64,000 bases of DNA, taken from the NCBI GenBank assembly GCA_031406575.1, contig JANOHP010000181.1, forward strand, positions 1 to 64,000. The letters run 5' to 3'. Under the pieces are notes generated by a model, which saw only the letters and a list, made by a program, of their open reading frames with translations, ran no database searches and was not told the origin of the DNA. Source of the DNA: Ga0077555 sp031406575 (lineage in GTDB: Bacteria; Pseudomonadota; Alphaproteobacteria; Rhizobiales; Hyphomicrobiaceae). This document shows positions 40,836-50,150 of this stretch, in pieces. How positions within the stretch are numbered: position 1 is the stretch's first letter; every line of letters begins with the position of its first letter. The position numbers and the translations under genes were made by a program.

Positions 40836-43130
40836 TCATCTCTGCATAGCGCGCCAGATCCGTTCGGGCGTGGCGGCGCCATTGATGTGCGGCGCATCGA
40901 ATGGCGCCAGCGCATCGTAGATCGCGTTGCCGATGGCGGGGAACGCGGCGATGGCCCCGCTTTCGCCGCTGCCTTTGACGCCGAGCGGATTGGTCGTGCA
41001 GCGCGTCGCGTTGAATGACAGACTGAACGTCGGCAGATCGGAGGCGCGGGGTAGCGCGTAGTCCATGAACGAGCCCGTTGCGGGCTGGCCCGACTCCGCA
41101 TCGAACACGGCCTGTTCGGATATCGCTTGACCCACGCCTTGTGCGATCGCGCCGTGCGCTTGGCCGGCCGCGATCATCGGATTGACGAGCACGCCGTAAT
41201 CATCCACCGCCGTGTAACGGGCGAGCGTCAACGCGCCGGTCTCGCGATCGATTTCGACCTCGACGACGTGCGTGCCGTTGGGGAAGGTCAGCCATTCGCG
41301 CGTCCAAGTGTAATAGGTGTCGAGTGGTTCGTTGCGGGCGCGCGCCTGGGCGGCGAGGTCGAGCAGCGCGATGGCGCGGTTCGTGCCGGCAACCTTGAAG
41401 TGGCCGTCCTCGAAACGAATGTCGGTCTCCGCCGCGTCCAGCACCTGGGCCGCAAGCCGCGTGCCTTTGGCGATGATGCCGTCGCAGGCGCGCCAGATGG
41501 CGGTGCCGCCCATGAAAGTCGACCGCGAGCTACCCGAGCCCCCACCGATGGCAATGAGGTCGGTATCGCCCTGGCGAAAACGCACCAGGTTCATATCGGG
41601 GAGACCAAGCCGCTCATTGAGGATTTGGGGAAACGTCGTCGCGTGGCCCTGACCGACGCTGTGCGTGCCCGTAATCAGCGACACCGTGCCGTCGTCCTCG
41701 AAACGGATATCGACGTTTTCGTGCGGTGAGCCGCCGGTGCCCTTGATGTGATAGGCATACCCCAGCCCGCGCAACCGGCCGTTTGCCTCACTGGCGCGGC
41801 GGCGCGCAGGAAATCCCGCGACATCGGCCTCCGCCAACGCGCGATCGAAGGTCTCGGGAAACGCGCCGCTGTCGACAATCTGGTCGAACGCATTCGTCAT
41901 CGGCATGGCATCGCGCGGCACCATATTGAGCCGGCGGAGCGCGGCGCGGTCGAAGCCGCAGGTGCGAGCCGCCACGTCGATCAAGCGCTCGATGATGTTG
42001 ACGGCTTCCGCAAAGCCAGGCCCCCGCGTGACGCCGATCGGCGTCGTGTTGGTCAGCACACCCGCGATGCGCAGCGCGATGGCGGGAATCCGATACACGG
42101 TGCCCGGCAGGTGAATGTACTGATAGGTCTGCACGCCGCCCGCCATCGTCAGATAGGCGCCGACGTTGGCCGTGCTGTCGACGCGCAACGCGAGGAAGCG
42201 TCCCTCCCGGTCGAGCGCCAGATGCGCTTCGGCCTGCTGATCGCGCGACTGATGATCGGCCAGGAACACCTCACTGCGCGTGGCGATCCACTTGACCGGC
42301 CGCCCCATGAGCTTGGCCGCCCACAGTATCAGCACGTATTCGGCATAGACATAATTCTTCGCGCCGAAATTGCCGCCCACGTCGGGGGCGATGAAGCGCA
42401 CGGCTTGCGATGTCGTGCCGAGTGCGCACGCCACGTGATCGCGAATGATGTGGATGTTCTGGCTCGAAACGTGCGCGGTATAGCGGTTCTGCGTGGCATC
42501 GAAGGTGCCGACAATGCCGCGCGGCTCCATCGGGTTGGTGATGACGCGGTGATTGTCGAGTGTCAACGTCGCCACGTGCGCGGCGGCAGCGAACGCGGCA
42601 TCGACGGCGGTGGCATCGCCCGTCAGCCAATCGAAACAGACGTTGTTTTGCACCTCAGCCGCAATTCGAGGCGCATTCGCCGCGCGCGCCGCCGTCGGCG
42701 TCACGACGGCGTCGACAGGCCGGTAGCCCACCTCGATCGCCTCGGTGGCAGCGATCGCCTGCTCGAGCGTCTCCGCGACCACGAGGGCCACGGGCTCGCC
42801 CACGTAGCGAACTTTGTCGACCGCCAGCAGTGGCTGGGGCAGGAAGGCGAACGGCTCTCCAGTTTTGACGTTGGCCTCCATCGAGGGGCGCAGCGCCTTC
42901 AAGCCGTCGCGCGCGCATTCGGCCGCCGTGAGCATCGCCAGCACACCGGGCAATCGCCGGGCGGCGCCCGTAGTGATCGTGGTGAGTGTCGCATGAGCGT
43001 GGGGTGAGCGCAAAACGGCGGCGTGCGCCAAGCGGGGAAACCGCAAATCGTCGAGATAACTCCCCTGCCCGGTAATGAACCGTTCGTCTTCACGCCGCTT
43101 GGGCGCGTCGCCGATTTTCGGGGCGGTCAT
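40836..43130 (-). CDS. Xanthine dehydrogenase-family molybdopterin-binding subunit, orphan
   Basis: A 764-residue large subunit of the CoxL/aldehyde oxidoreductase type. The N-terminal domain starts RREDERFITGQGSYLDDL; the molybdopterin contacts GGNFGAKNYVYAEY and GTHSVGQGHATTFPQI follow; and the catalytic Glu is in VKGSGESGAIAAF near the end. The family hydroxylates aldehydes, purines, CO or N-heterocycles, but needs a [2Fe-2S] and an FAD subunit; neither is encoded next to it. The ATG at 43130 has no clear ribosome site. A related gene is cut by the right edge of the window. Confidence 0.9.
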   Translation of the reverse strand: MTAPKIGDAPKRREDERFITGQGSYLDDLRFPRLAHAAVLRSPHAHATLTTITTGAARRLPGVLAMLTAAECARDGLKALRPSMEANVKTGEPFAFLPQPLLAVDKVRYVGEPVALVVAETLEQAIAATEAIEVGYRPVDAVVTPTAARAANAPRIAAEVQNNVCFDWLTGDATAVDAAFAAAAHVATLTLDNHRVITNPMEPRGIVGTFDATQNRYTAHVSSQNIHIIRDHVACALGTTSQAVRFIAPDVGGNFGAKNYVYAEYVLILWAAKLMGRPVKWIATRSEVFLADHQSRDQQAEAHLALDREGRFLALRVDSTANVGAYLTMAGGVQTYQYIHLPGTVYRIPAIALRIAGVLTNTTPIGVTRGPGFAEAVNIIERLIDVAARTCGFDRAALRRLNMVPRDAMPMTNAFDQIVDSGAFPETFDRALAEADVAGFPARRRASEANGRLRGLGYAYHIKGTGGSPHENVDIRFEDDGTVSLITGTHSVGQGHATTFPQILNERLGLPDMNLVRFRQGDTDLIAIGGGSGSSRSTFMGGTAIWRACDGIIAKGTRLAAQVLDAAETDIRFEDGHFKVAGTNRAIALLDLAAQARARNEPLDTYYTWTREWLTFPNGTHVVEVEIDRETGALTLARYTAVDDYGVLVNPMIAAGQAHGAIAQGVGQAISEQAVFDAESGQPATGSFMDYALPRASDLPTFSLSFNATRCTTNPLGVKGSGESGAIAAFPAIGNAIYDALAPFDAPHINGAATPERIWRAMQR

Positions 43131-43281
43131 GGGCAATTCATTCGTGTTCGAGGGTCGACAACGCATCTGCCGACGACACCGACAGCAGGGAACGCGATCA
43201 GTAGGTCTCACCATGCTGCCACGAGCGGCGGGGTGGGTCCATCTCAGGAACGGGCTGCGCCACGTGCACGACGCAAACCCG

Positions 43282-43376
43282 TGTCATCCCGGGGCTTGCC
43301 CCCCCGGGATCCACCGCTCCGCGAGTTCCGGAGCCCGAGGGTACGCTGGATTTCGGCAATAAATGCCGGGATGACA
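43282..43376. repeat. TGTCATCCCGG palindromic repeat
   Basis: TGTCATCCCGG (43282-43292) and CCGGGATGACA (43366-43376) are perfect inverted ends of a 95-bp non-coding element lying between two genes of the catabolic block. It belongs to the same repeat type as 37904-37934. Confidence 0.8.
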
Positions 43377-43385
43377 GTGAGGCCT

Positions 43386-45031
43386 CTACCCGAACCGCAT
43401 CTCGCGATAGCCGTTGGCGGCGACGGCGTCGCACCAGGCACGATAGGCGGGTGCGCTGCCGCTGTAGCGGGCGATGATGCGGGTCTGTTTGCCGTCGACG
43501 TTGGAGTTGATGCCGGTCATCCACGAGTCGATCTCGTTGGACAACAAGCCCTCGCCCATCTTTTTGACGTTGTCGGTCCAGGCCGACACGGCTTCGGGTT
43601 TGGGGTCGACGCTGACGAGCTTTTTCTGCGTCATGTGGCGCAGCAGGTCCGTCACCCATTCCACGTTGTACTCGATGCTGCGGGGAATGTTGCCCAGGGC
43701 CGTGTGGGGTCCCACCAGCATCAGCATGTTGGGGAAGCCCTGCACCTGCACCCCCATGAATGTTTCCGGCCCACCCTTCCACTTGTCCTTCAGGGAGCGG
43801 CCACCCGCGCCACGAATGTCGATGCGATCGAAGCTGCCGGTGATGGCGTCGAACCCCGTCGCATAAATGATGATATCGAAGTCGAAGGTACGCTCGGTCG
43901 TGCGCAATCCCGTCGGCGTGATGCGCTCGATCGGCGTGTCCTTGATGTCGACGAGTTCGACATTGGGCTGGTTGTAGACTTCGAAATACCGCGTTTCCAT
44001 GGGTACGCGGCGGGTGCCGAAGCCGTGGTCCTTGGGGATCAGCTTCTCGGCGACTTTCGGATCGTGCACGCGCGCGCGGATTTTGCGCGCCATGAAATCG
44101 CTGACGAGGGCGTTGGCGCGGTGATCCGTCAGCATGTCGCGGAAATTGCCCTGCCACATGGCAAATCCGGGCGTCGCATAGAGCCGCTCCAGCGTCGCTT
44201 CGCGCTCCTCGTCCGTGACGTCGAAAATGCTGCGTGGATCGGGCGTGTGCAGGAAGCAGGCGAAGGTCTCCTTGCAGCGCTTGAACATCTCGGGATAGTT
44301 GGCCTTGATCTTGGCCTGCGTGTCTTCGTCGATCTTCGCGTTGTGCAGCGGCTTGCACCAGTTGGGCGTGCGCTGAAAGACGGTCAGGTGGCCGGCCGTC
44401 TTGGCGACCTCCGCAATCGTCTGCACGCCGGTTGCCCCCGTGCCGATGACGGCGACCCGCTTGCCCTCGAACGACACCGGCTCGTGCGGCCAGTTGGCCG
44501 TGTGGAACGACGGGCCCTTGAATGTTTCCACGCCCTCGACGCGCGGCATCGTCGGGGCGGACAGCGGACCAATCGCTGTGATGAGGAAGCGCGATGTGAA
44601 GCGTCGGCCGTCCTGCAGGGTCACGTCCCAGCTTCGGGTGTGCTCCTGGTAGTGCGCCGACGTTACTCGGGCGCGACACTCGATGTCGCGGCGCAAGTCG
44701 AACTTGTCGGCAACGGTATTGAGATAGCGCAAAGTTTCGGGCTGGGCCGAAAAATGCTCCGACCAGTTCCACTCCGCCAGCAGTTCTGGTGAGAACGAGT
44801 AGCGTAGGAGTAGCTTTCCGAGTCGAACCGTGCGCCCGGATAGCGGTTCCAATACCACGTGCCGCCGACGCCGGTGCCCGCTTCCAGTACGCGCACGCGC
44901 AATCCCAACTCGCGCGCACGATAGAGCTGGTAGAGCCCGGAAATTCCAGCCCCTATGACGATGACGTCGTAATCGAACGCTGGAGCCGCCGCTGCGGTCG
45001 TCCCGTTCGTGGAATTCTGAGCGCCAGCCAT
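43386..45031 (-). pseudogene. Type I Baeyer-Villiger monooxygenase, frameshifted
   Basis: Two frames together encode one flavin monooxygenase of about 548 residues. Frame A (ATG 45031) holds the FAD motif VIVIGAGISGLYQLY and GGTWYWNRYPGARFDSESYS, then runs off into nonsense and stops at 44663. Frame B takes over at about 44803 with YSFSPELLAEWNWSEHFSAQ. It holds the Baeyer-Villiger fingerprint F-x-G-x3-H-x3-W (FKGPSFHTANW) and the NADPH motif VIGTGATG, and ends at 43386. One missing base near 44802-44804 (TACG-CTAC in place of TACGGCTAC) explains the shift. It may be a real inactivation or an assembly error. GAGG precedes the start. Confidence 0.85.
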
Positions 45032-45106
45032 GATCGCGTGGTCCTCGTTTGCAGATGTGTGGGTTTCGACCGACTCTAAGGGGCCGGTGAGCGGCGCGGC
45101 AAGGGC

Positions 45107-45697
45107 TCATTCCTTCGGTGCGGCTGTGACGGAGGCCAGCACCACTCGTGCCGACATTACGCGCAACGTCGCGCCTGTAGGGCCGCGCATCCGTATGGCG
45201 TGATCGGGAGCGAGTGAGAAGGCCTGGCCCTGGATTTCGACGTCTGCGGCCTCCGCCGCCGCGTGCACGACGTGATCGCCGGGTGGGCACCGCAAGGTCT
45301 CGCCCGCCACGCCGACCCGCAGATCGATCGTGAAGCGACGCTGGTCGGCGATGAGATTGGCGACCTCGACCGCACCCTCCTCCAATCGCGTCGTGATGGG
45401 TGTGCCGCCGTCGTACCGGACGGGACGGAACGGCTGTCGCAGATCGATCTCGCCCGTCGGCGTAATGAGCACGAGGCCCCGCCCTCGGATCACCACCTGC
45501 CAGCGCTCGTAGCCGGTCAAATCCGAGAACGGGCCTTCGGCGACGATCTGCGTTCGCCCGTAATGCCACGCCAATCCATTTCCGTCGGGGCCGTCCCAGC
45601 CGCCACCTTCGTGCACGATGTCGACGAGCACACCACCCCCGTTCTTCCAGGGGATGTGGTGGTAGTGCGCGGGATCGAGGGGTTGAATGTCGGCCAT
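45107..45697 (-). CDS. HutD family protein
   Basis: A 196-residue double-stranded beta-helix protein of the HutD/Ves family. The opening block YHHIPWKNGGGVLVDI, then AWHYGRTQIVAEGPFSDLTGYER and a histidine-poor cupin core, are typical. The family is tied to histidine utilisation in some bacteria, without a proven activity; no hut genes are near. GGGAG lies 5 nt before the ATG at 45697. It follows purH by 47 bp. Confidence 0.82.
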   Translation of the reverse strand: MADIQPLDPAHYHHIPWKNGGGVLVDIVHEGGGWDGPDGNGLAWHYGRTQIVAEGPFSDLTGYERWQVVIRGRGLVLITPTGEIDLRQPFRPVRYDGGTPITTRLEEGAVEVANLIADQRRFTIDLRVGVAGETLRCPPGDHVVHAAAEAADVEIQGQAFSLAPDHAIRMRGPTGATLRVMSARVVLASVTAAPKE

Positions 45698-45744
45698 GTT
45701 CACTCCCGAAACGTCCGCATGAGCCTCGTGCTGCAGTCCCGCAG

Positions 45745-47331
45745 TCAATGCCGAAAATGGCGCATCCCTGTGAAGACCATGGCGAGGTCCTGCGCATCGG
45801 CGGCGGCGATGACTTCGGCGTCGCGCATCGAACCGCCGGGTTGAATGACCGCTGTCGCGCCAGCCTCGGCGGCAGAAATCAAGCCGTCCGCGAACGGGAA
45901 GAACGCATCGGAGGCGACCACGGACCCCTTCACATCCAGGCGCGCCAGCTCCGCCTTGATGACGGCGATGCGGGACGAATTCACCCGGCTCATCTGCCCC
46001 GCCCCGACCCCGATCGTGGCGCCGTCGCGCGCATAGACGATGGCGTTCGACTTGACATACTTGGCAACCGTCCAGGCAAACGTCAGGTCTGCTAGTTCGG
46101 CCGCGCTCGGCTGGCGTTTGCTGACGACTTTCAGATCAGCCCAAAGCGCCAGATCGGCCTCTTGCACGAGCAGGCCCCCCGTAACCTTTTTCCAGTCCAG
46201 TCGGCGCGCCAACGAGCCCGCAAGTGCTCCCGTCACGAGCAGGCGCACGTTCTTCTTGGCGGCAATGGCGGCTTCTGCCTCCGGCGTCACCGACGGCGCG
46301 ACGATCACCTCGACGAACTGGCGATCGACGATGGCCGACGCCGTCGCTGCATCCAACGCGCGATTGACCGCAATGATGCCGCCGAACGCCGATTCCGGAT
46401 CCGTCCGAAAAGCGCGATCGTAAGCCGCCTCGAGCGTATCGGCAACGGCGACCCCGCAGGGATTGGCGTGCTTGACGATAACGCAGGTCGGCCGCTCGGC
46501 GAACGCGCTGATGCACTCGAGCGCGGCATCGGTGTCGGCGATGTTGTTGTAAGACAGTTCCTTGCCCTGCACTTGGCGCGCAGTCGCGACCGACCCCGCG
46601 GGCGCATCGCCGGCCACATAGAACGCGCCCGACTGATGGGGATTTTCGCCGTAGCGCAGGTCTTGGGCCTTGCGCAGTTGTACCGTGAAGGTGCGTGGAA
46701 ACGCGGCGGGGGTCTCACCCTCGGGCGCCTCGACGACGCCCCCCAGCCAATTGGAAATCGCCGCATCGTAAGCCGCCGTGCGCGCGAATGCCGTCTGCGC
46801 CAGCTCGCGCCGCAGGGCTGGCGTCGTGCCGCCCGCATTGGCACTCATGGCGTCGAGCAGTCGCCCATAGTCGGCCGGATCGACGACGACGGTGACGGCG
46901 GCGTGGTTCTTGGCGGCCGCGCGGATCATCGCGGGGCCGCCGATGTCGATGTTCTCGACGCAGTCGGTATAGGGCGCGCCTTTGGCGACCGTTGCCTCGA
47001 ACGGATAGAGGTTGACCACCAGCAGATCGATGGGTGCGATCCCGTGGGCGCGGGCCGCCGCCTCGTGTTCGCCATTGCCGCGCACCGCGAGCAAACCGCC
47101 ATGCACCTTGGGATGCAGGGTCTTGAGGCGCCCATCCATCATTTCGGGAAAGCCCGTGTGCTCCGATACGTCGACCACCGCTAGTCCCGCCTCGTTCAGT
47201 GCTGCCGCCGTGCCGCCCGTCGACAACAGCTCGACGCCGTGGCCGCTGAGCGCCCGTGCGAGCTTGAGGATACCGGTCTTGTCGGAGACGGACAGCAGCG
47301 CGCGGCGAATGGGGTGTGAATCGGCGGTCAC
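45745..47331 (-). CDS. purH: Bifunctional AICAR formyltransferase/IMP cyclohydrolase
   Basis: A 528-residue PurH catalysing the last two steps of IMP synthesis. The IMP cyclohydrolase domain covers about 1-200 (RRALLSVSDKTGI, LLSTGGTAA, TLHPKVHGG), and the formyltransferase domain the rest, with the KHANPCGVA motif carrying the catalytic Lys-His. The start is a GTG at 47331 with AAAGGAG 7 nt before it; the frame upstream shows no homology. It follows the heparinase-like gene by 46 bp, an arrangement often seen in Rhizobiales. Confidence 0.97.
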   Translation of the reverse strand: MTADSHPIRRALLSVSDKTGILKLARALSGHGVELLSTGGTAAALNEAGLAVVDVSEHTGFPEMMDGRLKTLHPKVHGGLLAVRGNGEHEAAARAHGIAPIDLLVVNLYPFEATVAKGAPYTDCVENIDIGGPAMIRAAAKNHAAVTVVVDPADYGRLLDAMSANAGGTTPALRRELAQTAFARTAAYDAAISNWLGGVVEAPEGETPAAFPRTFTVQLRKAQDLRYGENPHQSGAFYVAGDAPAGSVATARQVQGKELSYNNIADTDAALECISAFAERPTCVIVKHANPCGVAVADTLEAAYDRAFRTDPESAFGGIIAVNRALDAATASAIVDRQFVEVIVAPSVTPEAEAAIAAKKNVRLLVTGALAGSLARRLDWKKVTGGLLVQEADLALWADLKVVSKRQPSAAELADLTFAWTVAKYVKSNAIVYARDGATIGVGAGQMSRVNSSRIAVIKAELARLDVKGSVVASDAFFPFADGLISAAEAGATAVIQPGGSMRDAEVIAAADAQDLAMVFTGMRHFRH

Positions 47332-47377
47332 GAATGCACTCCTTTGGGAGACGGGCTGCGGGCCGGATCGGCGCGCG

Positions 47378-49126
47378 TTAGCACGATTGGTCGCCCGGCG
47401 AAACCCGTGCGGTGGCGGTCGCAACGATCTCGACGGGGCTGTCGTGTGGCCTATCGACGGCCGTCAGCGACCACGACACGGTCGTCTCTCCCGGACAGGT
47501 GCCCCGCAGCACGATCTGCCGGCCGGGGCGCGGCCCGGCGATATCGGCCCAGTCGGTACTGGCTTCGATCGTCAGGCGCGCACCTGTCACCTCGAAGGTC
47601 CAGGCCGGATCGGCAGACCCCAGCTCGAGGAGCGCGGCTTGGCCATCCGCGTGTGATCGCGCACCCACATCGGGGCCGAGGTGGAAATGGATGGCGAACG
47701 GCAGATCGAGGGGCAAACGCAGCACGCCCGATCGACCACCCAGCCGATCTGTGCCCTCGAGCCGACGGCCATCGCGCGCCAGCGTCAGGTGGCGCTCGTG
47801 CAGGATGGCGGTATCTGCCACGTATCCGTCGTGCCGCGCCTCGAGCGTGGTGCCGGCGCCATCGTCACGAACCGCCGCCGCCACTTCTGCAGGTCCGCGC
47901 AGGGGTTGCGCGCCCAAAAGTTGTTCCAACCCGGCCGACTCGACCAGTCGCGCCGACGATCTGGCATCGAGCGCCAAAGTGTTGTGGCTGGCCGTCGAAC
48001 GCGGCGCATGGCCCCCCTGGTGAAAGCCGGCGGCCGGGGCACCGCAATTGCGCAGAATGGACGTTGCGCCCCAACTCATCTCGAACGACAGACAGCCTGC
48101 ATGCGCGGCGGACGCGTATTCGAGGGGTGGTGGCCGACCCACATCGACGAGCACAATGGCCTCACCGCTCGCGAGCCGGGCATAGCCGCCCAAGGTCTCG
48201 ACGCTGCCCACGGCGTCGCGGTGGCGATCGAAGGCCACGACGGCGCCCAGCGTGTCGGGGCGATTTGGCCCCATGCCATTGAACCGGGCCAGAGTGCCAT
48301 CCCCGAGCCGCATGTGCTCCAGAAACCGAAAGAGGCGATCGGTCACCTCGGCCAGCGCCTGGGGCTCGCGTCCGATGGCGCGATACAAGCCGCGCAGGGG
48401 CAGGAGTTGGACGAGAATATCGAGACCATCACTCGGATTGCGGCTGATGTGGCTGCCGTCGGGTCCAATTTGGCGGCCGAGTTCAGCCTGCAACTCCCCC
48501 TCGAGGCGGGTGACATGGCGCTCCGCCGCCTCGATGGCGAGGGCCGCTTTGACGAGCGCAATGGCGCACATGGCGCGATCGACGCCCGGGGCCGCTTCGT
48601 GGCGGGTGGCATCGAGCCGTCGAATTTGTCGCCCGAGGCTGCGCAGAACCGCGCGGTATTGGGCGGGCTCGGCGTCGTCGAGCAGCAGCGTCGCGTTGAC
48701 GAGCCACGCGGTGATACGGTTGGCCAACACGACCGGGCGCCAGGGCAGTCCCTGCGGCGTTCGATGGCGGTCGATCCAGTCGGCCACCGCCCGGCGCGCA
48801 AATTCGACAGCGCGAGGGTTGCAGTCGGCTCGCAGATGGCCGAGCCAGGAGAAGCCGTGCAGGTCCGCGAGCCAATGAGGCTCCGCAGTCGTGATCGCAA
48901 ACGGGGAGCCCCGACCAACTGTGACGGCGTGCCCGCCGAGCCCGAACAGGCCGTCCGAGACCTCGCGCAGGAAACTCGGATCGGGCATGAAGAGGTCGTT
49001 GGGAATCAGGGCGAGGCGACCGATCGCCGAGGGCATGACGCCCCAGCCCGCCAGCGCGCTGCGCCATGGGCCCGTCATGCGGACTTTTCCGATCCGCAGC
49101 CGCTCCGCCATGCGCGACGGCATCAT
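47378..49126 (-). CDS. Heparinase II/III family protein
   Basis: A 582-residue protein of the heparinase II/III-like family. An N-terminal alpha-toroid (about 60-330, with FSWLGHLRAD and NRITAWLVN) is followed by a beta-sandwich domain with the SFEMSWG and STASHNTLALD blocks (about 360-580). Family members are polysaccharide lyases, but this purH-linked group has no proven substrate. No signal peptide is seen. The start is one of two adjacent ATGs at 49126, with GAGG upstream. Confidence 0.85.
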   Translation of the reverse strand: MMPSRMAERLRIGKVRMTGPWRSALAGWGVMPSAIGRLALIPNDLFMPDPSFLREVSDGLFGLGGHAVTVGRGSPFAITTAEPHWLADLHGFSWLGHLRADCNPRAVEFARRAVADWIDRHRTPQGLPWRPVVLANRITAWLVNATLLLDDAEPAQYRAVLRSLGRQIRRLDATRHEAAPGVDRAMCAIALVKAALAIEAAERHVTRLEGELQAELGRQIGPDGSHISRNPSDGLDILVQLLPLRGLYRAIGREPQALAEVTDRLFRFLEHMRLGDGTLARFNGMGPNRPDTLGAVVAFDRHRDAVGSVETLGGYARLASGEAIVLVDVGRPPPLEYASAAHAGCLSFEMSWGATSILRNCGAPAAGFHQGGHAPRSTASHNTLALDARSSARLVESAGLEQLLGAQPLRGPAEVAAAVRDDGAGTTLEARHDGYVADTAILHERHLTLARDGRRLEGTDRLGGRSGVLRLPLDLPFAIHFHLGPDVGARSHADGQAALLELGSADPAWTFEVTGARLTIEASTDWADIAGPRPGRQIVLRGTCPGETTVSWSLTAVDRPHDSPVEIVATATARVSPGDQSC

Positions 49127-49324
49127 CGCAGGGCCCTCTCGACGGCCCGATGGCGCGCGCGCATACGCGTGGTGTCGTATCGGCAGACGTTTGGGGGATC
49201 GCGCTCACATCGGGGGATCATCGCCCTGCGATAGCTTTCCCCGCGCGCGCGGGCAAGCCAGACCGCACGACGCTGTGGGTAAGGCTGGCGGGCAGCGACC
49301 GGAAATTGCCGCACCATCGAGAGA

Positions 49325-50131
49325 TCACGCGAGAGCTGCGACAATCTGGCGGACCACGAAGTCGACGCGGGGCGGCACGGGAACGGGGTTGCCCAGGCAT
49401 TCGAACACCGGCTCTCCCTCGAGCCACCGGCGCTCGCTGTCGGGATCTCTCAGCGCAATGGCGAGGGCTGCGGACAACTCGTAAGCGGCGTCCGGCAGCC
49501 CCACAGTTCGCAAGGCGCCCAGCAGAACGACATGGGCTGTGCCCGCATGGGCGAGATGGGCCGAAGACACCTCGATCCGCTCGGCCATGTTGTGGCCATC
49601 GAATTCCTCGAGGCAGCCCTGAAGGTCGAGGGACGTGGTCTGTCGGCAGACCAATGGCCGCGCCGCATAGGCCCCGCAGCGCCCCTCGACGAGGACAGGA
49701 CAGGGCAACTTGAGTCCAACACGCTCCTTCGGGTCCAACCCGATCAGCGGCACACAGCGAGCGATCACGGCCGCCCTGTCGAGGCCGGGTTCACGCGAGG
49801 CGCGAATGGCGCTGGCCAATAAAAACACCTCGGGGGCGACCGCCCCGACGAACTGGTGGCAGCAGTAGCTGCACCCCTCCCGGCAGGCGATGACGGCGCC
49901 CGAGGGCCGGGCGCGCAGCGAGGCCTCGCACAGATCATGAACCAAAGCGGCGGCGGCGCTGGCGCGCCGGGGATTGGCGGTGTCGGCGATCGTCGTGGCG
50001 ACGACGCGGGCCACGGCCAGAACGTCCGCTTTCTTGGGTTCAGGCGGCAAGCCAGCGCTCAGCACCTTGGCGCCCAACTTTGCCTGCTCGCGGGCCTCCT
50101 TGCGGCGTTGTTGACGCGACCCGTCCGTCAT
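49325..50131 (-). CDS. YkgJ-type cysteine-cluster protein
   Basis: A 268-residue protein with the zinc- or iron-binding cysteine cluster C83-x3-C87-x2-C90-C91 (CREGCSYCC), and two later cysteine blocks, PCPVLVEGRCGAY and RPLVCRQTTS, as in the YkgJ/CxxCxxCC family. Its role is unknown. GGAGGGG lies before the ATG at 50131. It begins only 19 bp after the radical SAM gene, so the two probably act together. Confidence 0.85.
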   Translation of the reverse strand: MTDGSRQQRRKEAREQAKLGAKVLSAGLPPEPKKADVLAVARVVATTIADTANPRRASAAAALVHDLCEASLRARPSGAVIACREGCSYCCHQFVGAVAPEVFLLASAIRASREPGLDRAAVIARCVPLIGLDPKERVGLKLPCPVLVEGRCGAYAARPLVCRQTTSLDLQGCLEEFDGHNMAERIEVSSAHLAHAGTAHVVLLGALRTVGLPDAAYELSAALAIALRDPDSERRWLEGEPVFECLGNPVPVPPRVDFVVRQIVAALA

Positions 50132-50150
50132 GACACCCCTCCGCGGGCCA

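Noticed and set aside
44663..45031. Selenocysteine or programmed frameshift in the Baeyer-Villiger gene
   Set aside because: The break is a change of frame, not an in-frame TGA, and there is no slippery sequence or downstream structure at the site; a one-base deletion explains it.
49127..49324. Possible small gene between the heparinase-like and YkgJ-type genes
   Set aside because: Short frames exist on both strands but none has a ribosome site or recognisable sequence.
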